Positions 9,361 to 22,972 of a DNA stretch of 64,000 nucleotides are shown piece by piece. The notes beneath the pieces were generated by a model, which saw nothing but the letters and a program-made list of their open reading frames with translations, searched no databases and was not told the DNA's origin. Both the position numbers and the translations under genes were made by a program. The first letter of the stretch is position 1. The number at the start of each line of letters is the position of its first letter. The stretch is taken from assembly GCF_902143515.1 (NCBI RefSeq), contig NZ_CABFVD010000006.1:1-64000 (forward strand), written 5' to 3'. This stretch comes from Hathewaya massiliensis. Its GTDB lineage: Bacteria > Bacillota > Clostridia > Clostridiales > Clostridiaceae.

Positions 9361-9436
9361 TGGAGCGGGAAACGGGGCTCAAACCCGCGACCTCCACCTT
9401 GGCAAGGTGGCGCTCTATCAGCTGAGCTATTCCCGC
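9361..9436 (-). tRNA. tRNA-Gly (GCC)
   Basis: A 76-base cloverleaf with acceptor arms GCGGGAA and TTCCCGC, a discriminator T, and an encoded CCA. The anticodon stem-loop CCACCTTGCCAAGGTGG contains the GCC anticodon. It is the last gene of the rRNA operon, 13 bases after the 5S gene. Confidence 0.97.
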
Positions 9437-9449
9437 ATCATATATATTA

Positions 9450-9565
9450 CCTGGCGACGTCTTACTCTCCCACAGGGCTTCCCCTGCAGTACCATCAGCG
9501 CTATAAAGCTTAACTTGCCTGTTCGGTATGGGAAGGAGTGTTACCTTTATGCTATCGTCACCAGA
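9450..9565 (-). rRNA. 5S ribosomal RNA
   Basis: A 116-base segment beginning TCTGGTGACGATAGC and ending GACGTCGCCAGG on the minus strand, with the expected terminal helix and the conserved CCCATACCGAACAGG-like core. Ends are estimated to within a few bases. Confidence 0.95.
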
Positions 9566-9744
9566 TTATAGTTGTTACTTTTAAATTTTATGAAACTTCT
9601 TAAGAGAATGATACTTAGGCAACCGGGGTAATTCTTAACGTAAATCACAGATTTACTAAATTACCCGTTAAATGTCATTTAGACATTTAACCCTTAACGC
9701 CATTGCCACCAGATGTTCTCTCAAAATTGCACAATGAATTTATT
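9566..9744 (-). other. 23S-5S internal spacer
   Basis: A 180-base spacer with no tRNA. It contains inverted segments (GGGTAATTTAGT with ATTACCC, and AAATGTC with GACATTT) that probably form processing stems around the 23S 3' end. Confidence 0.6.
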
Positions 9745-14405
<4,661 letters not shown>

Positions 14406-14409
14406 TAAG

Positions 14410-14470
14410 ATGATACTAGAAACTTGTTTCGTGTAGCATCTTACTCATCAGCGCTAGCTGAGGAGTTTCC
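14410..14470 (-). other. rRNA leader double hairpin
   Basis: Directly upstream of 16S are two hairpins separated by 2 bases. One is centred on GAAACAAGTTTC (14412-14440); the other pairs ACTC..CAGC with GCTG..GAGT (14443-14466) and is flanked by GGAA on the transcribed strand. The same architecture recurs at 52110-52172. Confidence 0.6.
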
Positions 14471-14686
14471 TTTTAGCTTATTTACATAAACTATAAAGGT
14501 TTTAGCTATACAAACCAGTTTTCTTAATTTGAGTTTATCCACTTGCTCAAGCATTTTACTGACTTGAACTTGTTTCTTTATTTCTTTTCTTTTTCTCAAA
14601 AGAATGCGAGTTCTTTTATCTTACTCTGTTTAATTTTCAAAGACCAATTTCTTTAATTTTTGTCACTCTCTTCAAGCGACTTAATC

Positions 14687-14715
14687 AGTATATCAAACTG
14701 ATTTTTATTTGTCAA
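14687..14715 (-). promoter_or_regulatory. rRNA operon main promoter
   Basis: On the minus strand TTGACA (14710-14715), 17 bases and TATACT (14687-14692) form a near-consensus sigma-A promoter about 280 bases upstream of 16S. The flanking 127 bases are duplicated exactly at 1-127. Confidence 0.93.
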
Positions 14716-14832
14716 CAACTTTTTTTAAGTTGTTATTTTGCTTTGCATTTGTTCTCTGTGGAACGTTTTTTATTATATCATCACTACACTATGAATTTAG
14801 ACCATAAACTGCCGTTATGTGAAATTAAATTT

Positions 14833-14838
14833 AGTATA
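14833..14838 (-). promoter_or_regulatory. Possible upstream rRNA promoter -10
   Basis: TATACT on the minus strand with ATGAAA 17 bases upstream could be a second, weaker rRNA promoter. Support is only this partial match and the frequent occurrence of tandem rRNA promoters. Confidence 0.4.
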
Positions 14839-14839
14839 G

Positions 14840-15326
14840 TTTGACTTTCATGTTTTTTCATTGTTTTTCATAAACAGACACACTTGGTCTAGTTGAGTTC
14901 TAATTGATTATATTTCTTACCTTACCCTTAAGTCTTCTGTATAATCTATTATATTAACAATTACTCTTTTCATAGCTTTTAGAATATTATTTCTAGCTAC
15001 AATTCTTTCGAGTACGTTATTAGTATCATCTATTACATTGTTTTATCTCTTTACTAACGCCTATATCACCTTCGACACTCGGCCCTTCCCCCCCTATAGA
15101 TTGCACCCATGCTGGGCGCACAAAAAGAAAGAGACTGGTAATTAACCCAGTCTCTTTCATGTAAAATATGATATATTATCTCCTAGCCTATGCCAGGTAT
15201 GCTAACTTTATTATTTTTAAGGTAAACTATGGAATAGAACCTCCTAGTCTTAACTAGGTATGTACGTAACACACAAATTCATTTTACCACCCCATTAGTA
15301 AAAAATCAAGGCTTTTTATGATATTT
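14840..15326. other. Gene-free region between the rRNA promoter and the MazF-like gene
   Basis: No ORF with a ribosome-binding site is visible. It contains a locally GC-rich patch at about 15065-15120 and a strong palindrome at 15126-15157. The stretch 15180-15290 carries short inverted pairs (AGCCTATGCCAGGTATGCT and CCTAGTCTTAACTAGG) that I cannot assign. Confidence 0.4.
15126..15157 (-). terminator. Terminator-like hairpin downstream of the MazF-like gene
   Basis: GAAAGAGACTGG and CCAGTCTCTTTC form a 12-bp perfect stem with an 8-base loop. On the minus strand it is followed by TTTTTGTG, so it can end transcripts coming from the right. Confidence 0.75.
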
Positions 15327-15923
15327 TTATAAATCTAAAGAATTTTTTAGTTTATTATCTAATAAGTTTATAAAATTTGAATCTAAGGTTGCAATATGTC
15401 TTCCTAATCTAGCTTTGGAAACAATTTTGATTTGTTCACACAAAACAGTACCAGTAACCTTTTGAGCTTCTCCTTGAACTAATTTATAATCAGTTTCTCT
15501 TAATTGGATATGTACTTTAATCTTTTTAGGTCTATTCGATATAGGAACTATTATAGTGGTAGGTCCTTTCTCATTTCCTGTATTGTTTTGAATTATTATT
15601 ACTGGTCTTACCTTGTTTTCTTCTGATCCTATATTTTGACCTAACTCACAAGTCCAAATTTCCCCTCTTTTAGGCACTGTAGAAATTCTTTCTGATACAG
15701 ATTCATTCATTTCAATTTTTCTATTAACCCATTCAGCATATTTATAAATATCCCTTATGTTAAAAGCTGTATCTCTTAGCTCCTTTAATGTATATGCATC
15801 TTCTATCTTTTTATTATTAATATCTGAATACTTTTCTACTAAATTATATATCTTTTCTTTTGTTTCTTTTATGTATATATTTAATTCCTTTTCGTCCATA
15901 CTTCTAATATTTGACGTACCCAT
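15327..15923 (-). CDS. PemK/MazF-family endoribonuclease-like protein with N-terminal extension
   Basis: Residues about 82-190 match the MazF/PemK fold: PKRGEIWTCELGQNIG, VRPVIIIQNN, TTIIVPISNRPKK, and a VLCEQIKIVSKARLGRHIATL segment typical of the family's dimer and active-site region. These toxins are sequence-specific mRNA interferases. The 198-residue protein has about 80 extra, lysine/glutamate-rich and probably helical N-terminal residues, where normal MazF is about 110 residues. No separate MazE-type antitoxin gene is adjacent. The extension could act as a built-in antitoxin or a targeting domain; that is inference. Confidence 0.8.
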   Translation of the reverse strand: MGTSNIRSMDEKELNIYIKETKEKIYNLVEKYSDINNKKIEDAYTLKELRDTAFNIRDIYKYAEWVNRKIEMNESVSERISTVPKRGEIWTCELGQNIGSEENKVRPVIIIQNNTGNEKGPTTIIVPISNRPKKIKVHIQLRETDYKLVQGEAQKVTGTVLCEQIKIVSKARLGRHIATLDSNFINLLDNKLKNSLDL

Positions 15924-16269
15924 TAATCTTCCCCCTCACTTAAGGATATTTAAGAGAACCTATGTAAAATTATAATAAATTCTAAATTATAATTAATTAT
16001 ACCATTTTTTACTCCTAAATAATATAAAAATAATATACATTTTTTATATTTAAAAATTATTAATATATGATTTTAATTATTTTTAATCTTACATATATTT
16101 TAAACTTATTATATTTTATATTGCCCAAATTTAATATTTTATATTATATCTAAATTATAATCTCATTGGAATATTTTTATAAGACTTTAGTTAGGAATTT
16201 TGTCTCTTTTAAATTAAATCATTACATTATATTTAAAATTAATTTTATATTTAAAATTAATTTTCTATA
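15924..16269. other. AT-rich gap
   Basis: About 350 bases, over 85% A+T by eye. The right part has short direct repeats of TTAAAATTAATTTT (16230-16265). Nothing gene-like is visible apart from the probable promoter region of the MazF-like gene. Confidence 0.4.
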
Positions 16270-16306
16270 TTAATATAGAGGGTAATTTCCTCACCCTCTA
16301 TATTAA
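16270..16306 (-). terminator. Terminator of the rhomboid-sdaAB unit
   Basis: A 14-bp perfect stem (TTAATATAGAGGGT with ACCCTCTATATTAA) and 9-base loop, 25 bases past the sdaAB stop. It shows that the unit ends here without an alpha-subunit gene. Confidence 0.8.
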
Positions 16307-16330
16307 TAATATTGATTAAATTATTAATAC

Positions 16331-17005
16331 CTAATCTAAAACTGGATTAATAATCTTTACTGAAATTACATTTTCAAGTTTTTCTATTTTCTCAGTTATT
16401 TTTGTTGGAACAATTCCATCACATTCTATTATGGTGAAAGCTTCCTTTCCCTTATTCCCTCTATTTACAGTCATAGTTGCTATATTTATATTATCCTCTG
16501 CAAGTGCCTTACTTATACCACTAATAACGCCTTTTCTATCATATTGTTTTACTATAATAGCTGGGTATTCTCCTGTTAAATCTACAGCATACCCATCTAT
16601 ACCATTTATCTTAATACTTCCTCCCCCTATAGAAGAACCTATAACTTCTACTATGCTTCCATTATTTTTATGGAATACAATTTTAGCTGTATTAGGATGT
16701 GCATTTTCTAGTTCTATAGGTAGAAATTCTATTTTCAATCCCTTTTCCTCTGCTATTTCCATAGCATTTCTTAAATCATCATCGTGTGGTTGCATGCCTA
16801 AAACACCAGCCACTAACGCCTTATCTGTTCCGTGCCCCCTATATGTATGAGCAAATGAACCATGAAGATAAAAAGTTACTGAATTGAACTCTTCTCCTGC
16901 TATGCTTCTTGCAACTCTACCTAGTCTTGCAGCACCTGCTGTATGTGAGCTAGAAGGTCCAATCATTATAGGTCCTATTATATCAAATGCCCCATATCTT
17001 TTCAT
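16331..17005 (-). CDS. sdaAB: L-serine dehydratase, iron-sulfur dependent, beta subunit
   Basis: The beta subunit of the two-part Fe-S serine deaminase, which converts L-serine to pyruvate and ammonia. Residues 1-140 carry the GPSSSHTAGAARLGRVAR motif and the middle domain; residues about 145-224 form a C-terminal ACT domain (YPAIIVKQYDRKGVISGISK). The ATG at 17005 is preceded by AAGGATG. The alpha subunit SdaAA, which holds the cluster, normally follows directly; here a terminator follows instead. The rhomboid gene lies 34 bases upstream. Confidence 0.92.
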   Translation of the reverse strand: MKRYGAFDIIGPIMIGPSSSHTAGAARLGRVARSIAGEEFNSVTFYLHGSFAHTYRGHGTDKALVAGVLGMQPHDDDLRNAMEIAEEKGLKIEFLPIELENAHPNTAKIVFHKNNGSIVEVIGSSIGGGSIKINGIDGYAVDLTGEYPAIIVKQYDRKGVISGISKALAEDNINIATMTVNRGNKGKEAFTIIECDGIVPTKITEKIEKLENVISVKIINPVLD

Positions 17006-17039
17006 TGAAATCATCCTTTCTTATATAGTATAAATTTGC

Positions 17040-17612
17040 TTACTTTTTATTAAATAAATACCCAAAATAACTCCCTGTAATACCCCCTATTATATGAGCA
17101 AATTGAGATATGTTGTCTTTTGCTGCAAAAGCATTTACAACTTCTCTGCCTATAAAAACTACCAGTATTATTATAAAAGTTAATGGGATTTTTCCATTTT
17201 CTACATTTGAAAAAGAACCTAACAGTATAAACATGAAAGCTATACCACTAGCCCCTAAAAGTGCCGTAGGAAAAATCAAGGTATTTAAAATTCCTGTTAC
17301 AAAAGCCGTAATTAATATGATCTTTGTTAAATTTGCAGAACCATATTTCTCTTCAACCATAGGTCCAACTAATAAGATAATGCTAAAGTTCCCTGCAAAG
17401 TGTTGCCAATTAGCATGACCTAGTATGTGAGAAAATAGTCTAAAATATTGTAATGGATCTAATAAAGAGGTCCTATAGTTAGTAAATAAAAAATATGTAG
17501 TAAATCCTTTACTAATCCATCCTACAATATATACTAAAATGGCCAAAAGAGTAAAGGTTAATACTACAGGAGAATTATATTGTATCTTATCCCTAATATC
17601 TTTTATACTCAT
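17040..17612 (-). CDS. Rhomboid-family intramembrane serine protease
   Basis: A protein of about 190 residues with six predicted membrane helices. Family motifs are visible in order: HFAGNF (oxyanion Asn region), GASGIAF with the catalytic serine, and FAHIIGG with the catalytic histidine in the last helix. Rhomboids cleave membrane-anchored substrates inside the bilayer; the substrate here is unknown. The ATG at 17612 follows AAAGGATG. It is followed by sdaAB after 34 bases, so the two are probably co-transcribed, without an obvious functional link. Confidence 0.9.
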   Translation of the reverse strand: MSIKDIRDKIQYNSPVVLTFTLLAILVYIVGWISKGFTTYFLFTNYRTSLLDPLQYFRLFSHILGHANWQHFAGNFSIILLVGPMVEEKYGSANLTKIILITAFVTGILNTLIFPTALLGASGIAFMFILLGSFSNVENGKIPLTFIIILVVFIGREVVNAFAAKDNISQFAHIIGGITGSYFGYLFNKK

Positions 17613-17898
17613 TTTAAACATCCTTTTCTTTTAATATTTTGATTTTATAAAGTGGAGTAATAGTATCCTAATAAAATATAAGCATCTTATTACTATTAAA
17701 ATCAATTTTTAAAGTCTATCTATATTATAATAACATTATGCTAGTTTTATCAACAAATAAGTTGTAATATCTCAAAACATAATTGAATGTCTTGTCTATA
17801 TTTCACATATAAATGTTCTATGTACCATAGGTGGAAATTATAATGTAAAAGTAAATTAACTTACCATAACTATATTACTTAATAGGGTTTCTTAGAAT
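17613..17898. other. AT-rich intergenic region
   Basis: About 290 bases holding the promoter region of the rhomboid gene. No ORF or structured RNA is recognised. Confidence 0.4.
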
Positions 17899-17925
17899 TC
17901 AGGTGGAATAAATATTCCACCTGAA
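17899..17925 (-). terminator. Terminator of the 17927-18568 gene
   Basis: TCAGGTGGAATA and TATTCCACCTGA form a 12-bp perfect stem on a 3-base loop. Outer arms (TTCTTAG with CTAAGAA) extend it so that the hairpin includes the gene's stop codon. Confidence 0.75.
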
Positions 17926-17926
17926 A

Positions 17927-18568
17927 CTAAGAATCCTGCCTATCTTCAATAGTGCATAACTTATCTAGTTTTTCTAATACTTTTCTAAATCCGTCCTTTA
18001 TATATGCATTATTATATATTTGTTCATAAGATACTTTATCTACATCTATAGTTAAGATTTTTTTATAATTTGTTCCATATATACTTTTTAAAATATCTTC
18101 ATATATTGGTATGAGCTTTTCTTTTGACTCTGTTGTTAAGAAGTTTGAATTTAAAATATCATAATTTAGTTTTTCAATAAATCCATATAATTGATATACA
18201 TAGCTTATTTCCTTTAAGGCGTAGTGGCCACTTAAAATGGAAACTGAACAAGAATAGTCTTTGTTTATAGGAATAGGATATGGTCTATCTAGACTTCCTT
18301 CTCTAAATTCTTTTAAAGTCCTTATACTCTGAAAAATAGCAGTACAAATATCTAATCTAACACTGTTAGCATCTTTGCAAAGTTCCTTTCTCTTCCATCT
18401 CTCTTCATAGGCCCTATTCCTCTCTAAGATCTTATATTGTTCTTCTATGCTCTTTGATGTGTTTTTTTTAGATATAATCCAACTAAACCAAGCTCCAATC
18501 AAAGTTCCAATTATAATGGCAGAAGCGGAAATAACCGTCGTTATCAAATGTTCTGGTATACAAAACAC
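17927..18568 (-). CDS. Membrane-anchored protein of unknown function
   Basis: A 213-residue protein with one N-terminal transmembrane helix (about residues 9-31, TTVISASAIIIGTLIGAWF). It continues with a K/R/E-rich cytoplasmic helical region containing NRAYEERWKRKELC and then a soluble domain with many tyrosines. I do not recognise a family. The topology resembles small phage or mobile-element membrane proteins, but nothing nearby confirms that. It stands alone with its own terminator. Confidence 0.7.
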   Translation of the reverse strand: MFCIPEHLITTVISASAIIIGTLIGAWFSWIISKKNTSKSIEEQYKILERNRAYEERWKRKELCKDANSVRLDICTAIFQSIRTLKEFREGSLDRPYPIPINKDYSCSVSILSGHYALKEISYVYQLYGFIEKLNYDILNSNFLTTESKEKLIPIYEDILKSIYGTNYKKILTIDVDKVSYEQIYNNAYIKDGFRKVLEKLDKLCTIEDRQDS

Positions 18569-18855
18569 GATTTTTTCCTCCTAAATTTATTTTAAATAAA
18601 TTTTTAAAAACCATACATAGTTTTTATCTGTAATATTTGTTTTAAATAAGTTTATAAAACTACAAATAACTTCTTCTGTAAAATCACTGTATTTAATTAT
18701 AGATAAGTTTTGCTAATTTTATATCCAAGATGTTTATTCCGTTTTATATGATCTCTTAACTATAGATGAGCTTATTTAATTTAACTTAACTAAACTATCG
18801 GACAAGAATATATTTTGCATTTTAAAGTTAAATATACTTGTATATAAAATTATTC
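18569..18855. repeat. Gap with imperfect tandem repeat
   Basis: Within this gap, 18588-18640 and 18641-18692 are imperfect copies of about 50 bases sharing TTTTAAATAA.TTT.TAAAA and an ATAGTTTTTATCTGTAA-like tail. No gene is seen. Confidence 0.4.
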
Positions 18856-18884
18856 TTGAATTTATATAGATTATATGTTAAAAT
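18856..18884 (+). promoter_or_regulatory. tRNA-Leu promoter
   Basis: TTGAAT (18856-18861), a 17-base spacer and TAAAAT (18879-18884) lie 24 bases upstream of the tRNA 5' end. Confidence 0.75.
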
Positions 18885-18908
18885 TTTTGAGTAAGTTAAA
18901 ATATACTT

Positions 18909-18995
18909 GCCGAAGTGGTGGAACTGGCAGACGCTCTGGACTCAAAATCCAGTGGTAGCGATACCGTGCGGGTTCGATTCCCGCCTCCGGCACCA
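18909..18995 (+). tRNA. tRNA-Leu (CAA)
   Basis: An 87-base class II tRNA with a long variable arm, anticodon loop CTCAAAA (anticodon CAA), T-arm GCGGGTTCGATTCCCGC and encoded CCA. The acceptor stem pairs GCCGAAG with CTCCGGC, which leaves an A-C mismatch at the fifth pair (position 5 with 68); a T instead of C would give a perfect stem. Confidence 0.95.
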
Positions 18996-19012
18996 TTGAA
19001 ATATAAGACTTA

Positions 19013-19046
19013 AAGGACTTTGGAATATAAAACCAAAGTCCTTTTT
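19013..19046 (+). terminator. tRNA-Leu terminator
   Basis: AAGGACTTTGG and CCAAAGTCCTT form an 11-bp stem followed by TTTCT, 17 bases after the tRNA. Confidence 0.85.
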
Positions 19047-19137
19047 CTATTCAGAAAGTCAGGAAAATGTCAGTAGAATACAAATTACTTACAGATTCTT
19101 ATTAATATTAGACTTTTAAAAATAGTGTTTAGATTTT

Positions 19138-20328
19138 TTAGTAACTATATGCCCCTTTAATCTTAATTCCAGTTTTACTGTAACTACTATTGGGCCATTC
19201 TAAAAGTAATCTTTCATTTAATCTGTCACTAGTATGACAAGCTATAAGAAAATCTACTAAGTTTCCATTCCTATAAACATTCTCGAGTATTACAGTGCCA
19301 TGAAAGTCTTCTATTTGAATAATATCTCCTGGCAATAAAGTCTTTAAATCTGCCCCAACTTCAGCTCTAAGTCCAGAACCTTTAATGTTATTTTTAGCAT
19401 AATTCCTAAAATATATCACCGCTGTCCATGAAGAAGATCTTCCAACTCTACTAGAAGATTCATTCCATTGACTTCCATAGTATTTCCATACATGAGGTCT
19501 TTCTATATCCATAGGAATTCCTCCTGCATGAACACATTGGGATACAAAATTAGTACAATCTCCTCCTAGATCTTCAAAGTCAAGATAGGCTGGATTTCTT
19601 CCTAATGCCCATTTCCTAGCATAATTAACAGCATTATCTCTATTGTAATTTAAGAAGTATAAATCTCTCATATCTCTATAGATAGGACTAATACTGTTTT
19701 TATATTGACTATAATTAATATTTTCTAAGTCTCTTGTTCGCTCTCTATGGTTTACCATAAATTCATTACTTTGTACATCACTATTAAAATCGACTAAGTT
19801 ATCAATTATAATATCCCTCTCCATCTTGCATTTATATAAAAGTACCTCTCTAACTTCTTCTATATTATAAGGTTTATTTAATGCATAATAATAAGTATTT
19901 TGTATTTTACGAATAAAAGGGTCTCTGCTACTATGACTTAAAATCTTAAAATCTCCATTAAAGTTTATAAGTTTAATATAATGCTCAATGATACCTTTTG
20001 TATCCACTGAAAGGGAATTATATCTGTATCTAAACTCTTCCCTTACTACAAGTTTATAAATTTTATCTCTTTTTTCTATTCTTCTTATGGTAAGTTTAAA
20101 GTCATAATCCTTTAGAAAAGTTTCTAGTGGAAAATCCCTTCTATATTGAACTAAAGTATCTAAAACTAATTCGTTAACTTTACAAGAACTAAGGGAGTTT
20201 ATGTCTCTATAAAAAAATTCATCATAGGTTTCACTTTTAAGGTTGCTTAAAGCTTCGTATCTTTTTTTTAAATATTTTTCTAGCATAAAAACTATGCTTT
20301 CCTTCTCCTCATTAATAACTTTATCCAT
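19138..20328 (-). CDS. Amidase_6 (putative amidase domain) protein
   Basis: A 396-residue protein. Its C-terminal half (about residues 225-396) matches the clostridial Amidase_6 domain: YNRDNAVNYARKWALGRNPAY, GGDCTNFVSQCVHAGGI with the predicted nucleophilic cysteine, and a later HGTVILENV histidine region, giving the Cys-His arrangement of NlpC/P60-like folds. The N-terminal half is basic and helical, with no signal peptide that I can see. Relatives are often linked to sporulation or cell-wall processes. The gene stands alone. The exact substrate is unknown. Confidence 0.82.
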   Translation of the reverse strand: MDKVINEEKESIVFMLEKYLKKRYEALSNLKSETYDEFFYRDINSLSSCKVNELVLDTLVQYRRDFPLETFLKDYDFKLTIRRIEKRDKIYKLVVREEFRYRYNSLSVDTKGIIEHYIKLINFNGDFKILSHSSRDPFIRKIQNTYYYALNKPYNIEEVREVLLYKCKMERDIIIDNLVDFNSDVQSNEFMVNHRERTRDLENINYSQYKNSISPIYRDMRDLYFLNYNRDNAVNYARKWALGRNPAYLDFEDLGGDCTNFVSQCVHAGGIPMDIERPHVWKYYGSQWNESSSRVGRSSSWTAVIYFRNYAKNNIKGSGLRAEVGADLKTLLPGDIIQIEDFHGTVILENVYRNGNLVDFLIACHTSDRLNERLLLEWPNSSYSKTGIKIKGAYSY

Positions 20329-20368
20329 AACATCATTCTCCCATAGAAATAAAATAATATTTATAAAA

Positions 20369-20401
20369 ATCCAAGGCAGTTTATACTAAGCTACCTTGGA
20401 T
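20369..20401 (-). terminator. mgtA terminator
   Basis: On the minus strand ATCCAAGGTAG and CTGCCTTGGAT pair over 11 bp (one G-T) and are followed by TTTTTA, about 65 bases past the mgtA stop. Confidence 0.85.
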
Positions 20402-20464
20402 ATAAGTTAATACATATTCTATGGTTTAAGTTTATATAATGTGAAATACTTTTAAATGCTTTTC

Positions 20465-22972
20465 TTATTCTATTTCATATTTTTTAACATAATATCTCTT
20501 AGCTATTTGAGTAAGGACAATATATCCCATAAGTATTAAAGCTAATATTGGATAATACATAAATGGAAGTTTTACAAATCCAAAGGCACTTCCTAAAGGT
20601 GAATTTACTAATATTATTCCTACAACTGCAACTAATAGAGTAGTTATGGTAAGGGGTCTACTAGCTCTACTTTGTATAAATGGTATTTTATTTGTTCTTA
20701 TTACATGAATTATTAAGGTTTGAGTTAATAAAGATTCTAAAAACCACCCTGTTTGGAATAGAGCTGGGTTATTATGAGCTCTAAACACAAACCATAACAC
20801 AAAATATGTGATATAATCAAAAATTGAACTTATAGGCCCTATATACATAATATACTTTTTAATATTGTCAACTTCCCATTTTCTAGGTTTTTTTATCCAT
20901 TGTTGATCCACTGTATCAGTAGGGATTACACTTTGTGATATATCATAAAGTAAATTATTGGTTAATATTTGTATTGGAAGCATAGGTAAAAACGGAAGTA
21001 ATATACTAGCTCCAAGTACACTAAACATATTTCCAAAATTAGAGCTTGCAGTCATTTTTATATATTTAGTAATATTACCAAAAATTCTTCGTCCTTCTAA
21101 AACTCCTTGTTCTAAGACCAACAAATTATTTTCAAGAAGTATTATATCTGAAGATTCTTTTGCAATATCTACAGCACCATCTACTGAGATACCTACATCA
21201 GCTGCCTTTAGAGCTGGTGCATCATTTATTCCATCTCCCATAAATCCAACTACATTGCCTTTTGACTTTAATGCTTTAATTATTCTTTCTTTGTCTAGTG
21301 GTGATAGTTTTGCAAATACTGTAGTTTTTTCAGCTTCTATTGCCAATTCTTCATCATTCATTTTTTCTATATCTCTACCTAGCAAAATTTTATCCACAGA
21401 TAGATTTACTTCTTTGCATATTTTCTTAGTTACTATTTCATTATCACCAGTTAGAACTTTTACATCTACATTATATTCTTTAAATTTTTTAATAGCTTCT
21501 CCAGAAGTCTCCTTAGGTGGATCTAAAAATGCCATAAATCCAAGTAATGTTAGATTATTTTCATCTTCCACAGTATATTCATGTTTTATATTGCTATGTC
21601 TTTTATAGGCAACTGCAACAACTCTAAAACCTTCTTCATTTAATTTCTTAGACATATCGGAAATTATTTTTGTATTTTCTTCTGTAAACTCTTCTGTTCC
21701 TTCTTTTATTTCATAATTATCACACAGAGAAATTACCTCTTCTACAGCACCTTTACATATTAGTATATCTTCTTCTTCAAGTCTTCTTACTACAACCGAC
21801 ATTCTTTTTCTTTGAAAATCAAAAGGAAGTTCATCTATTTTCATATATTTTTTAGGCACATCGAATTCCTCTTGACCATTATCCTTATATTCTAAAATAG
21901 CATCATCCATAACATTTTTTAACCCTGTTTGATAATAACTATTTATATATGCATATTTTAATACCCTGTCACTTTCTTCTCCATATATATTAAGATGTTT
22001 TTCTAGAATTACTTTTCCACAGGTTATGGTTCCTGTTTTATCTGTACATAATATATTCATAGCTCCAAAGTTTTGTATAGCATTAAGTTTTTTTACTATT
22101 ACTTTTTTCTTACTCATGGATATAGCACCCTTAGATAAGTTTGCTGTAACTATCATTGGAAGCATCTCAGGAGTTAGCCCCACAGCAATAGCTATAGCAA
22201 ATAAAAATGCTGAACCCCAATCTCCTTTAGATAAACCGTTAGCAAAAAATACAATAGGTGCCATAACAAATATGAATTTTATCATTAATAAAGTAAATTT
22301 ATTTATTCCTATATCAAAACTAGTAAGTTCTTTTTTTTCTAATAACTTATCACTTATCTTTCCAATATAAGTTCTACGGCCTGTATTTAAAACTTTTGCA
22401 AGAGCACTTCCACTCTCTACGTTAGTTCCCATAAAGCAAAGATTAGGATTTTGTAATGGTTCCTTAAATTCCTCTTCTACTACATTTTTTTCCACAGGAA
22501 TAGATTCACCTGTTAAAGCAGATTGATTTACAAATAGGTCTTTTCCATCTATAAGTTTAAGATCTGCAGGAATCATATCTCCTGAAGATAAATGTACTAT
22601 ATCTCCTGGAACTAATTTTTCAAAAGGTATTTCCTTTTTCCTTCCTCCACGTATAACTGTGCAATTTGTAGTTACCATGGATTTTAATTTTTCTGCTGAT
22701 TCATCTGCTTTGCTTTCTTGAGTAAACTTTAAAAATACACCTAAAGCAACCATAGCAAGCATTACAACTGTTGCCTTCTTATCTCCTGTTAAATAAGAAA
22801 CCAAAGCAAGAATACTTAATAAAATAACTAAAGGATTTTTTATATTGTCTATAAACCTTTTAAATTTGGTTTGTTTTTTTTCTCCTACAATGCTATTAGA
22901 TCCAAATTTATTTAATCTAGAACTAGCTTCTTGTTCTGTTAGACCTAAAAGCTTTGATTTTTTTATTGTCAT
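20465..22972 (-). CDS. mgtA: Magnesium-translocating P-type ATPase
   Basis: An 835-residue P3B-type ATPase importing Mg2+. Visible are the actuator motif LTGESIPVEK, the phosphorylation site CTDKTGTIT, the KGAVEEV nucleotide-domain segment, and the hinge MGDGINDAPALKAADVGISV. The long C-terminal membrane region includes SNFGNMFSVLGASILLPFLPM, typical of MgtA. I choose the ATG at 22972 because AGGAGG lies 7 bases upstream; the open frame continues further without a better site. The leader carries a small ORF and alternative hairpins (22973-23108), so expression is probably controlled at translation or termination. Confidence 0.95.
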   Translation of the reverse strand: MTIKKSKLLGLTEQEASSRLNKFGSNSIVGEKKQTKFKRFIDNIKNPLVILLSILALVSYLTGDKKATVVMLAMVALGVFLKFTQESKADESAEKLKSMVTTNCTVIRGGRKKEIPFEKLVPGDIVHLSSGDMIPADLKLIDGKDLFVNQSALTGESIPVEKNVVEEEFKEPLQNPNLCFMGTNVESGSALAKVLNTGRRTYIGKISDKLLEKKELTSFDIGINKFTLLMIKFIFVMAPIVFFANGLSKGDWGSAFLFAIAIAVGLTPEMLPMIVTANLSKGAISMSKKKVIVKKLNAIQNFGAMNILCTDKTGTITCGKVILEKHLNIYGEESDRVLKYAYINSYYQTGLKNVMDDAILEYKDNGQEEFDVPKKYMKIDELPFDFQRKRMSVVVRRLEEEDILICKGAVEEVISLCDNYEIKEGTEEFTEENTKIISDMSKKLNEEGFRVVAVAYKRHSNIKHEYTVEDENNLTLLGFMAFLDPPKETSGEAIKKFKEYNVDVKVLTGDNEIVTKKICKEVNLSVDKILLGRDIEKMNDEELAIEAEKTTVFAKLSPLDKERIIKALKSKGNVVGFMGDGINDAPALKAADVGISVDGAVDIAKESSDIILLENNLLVLEQGVLEGRRIFGNITKYIKMTASSNFGNMFSVLGASILLPFLPMLPIQILTNNLLYDISQSVIPTDTVDQQWIKKPRKWEVDNIKKYIMYIGPISSIFDYITYFVLWFVFRAHNNPALFQTGWFLESLLTQTLIIHVIRTNKIPFIQSRASRPLTITTLLVAVVGIILVNSPLGSAFGFVKLPFMYYPILALILMGYIVLTQIAKRYYVKKYEIE

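Noticed and set aside
9305-9571. An 88-codon plus-strand ORF
   Set aside because: It crosses the rRNA terminator, tRNA-Gly and 5S genes on the opposite strand.
20958-21608. A 216-codon plus-strand ORF opposite mgtA
   Set aside because: Shadow of the conserved mgtA reading frame with no ribosome-binding site.
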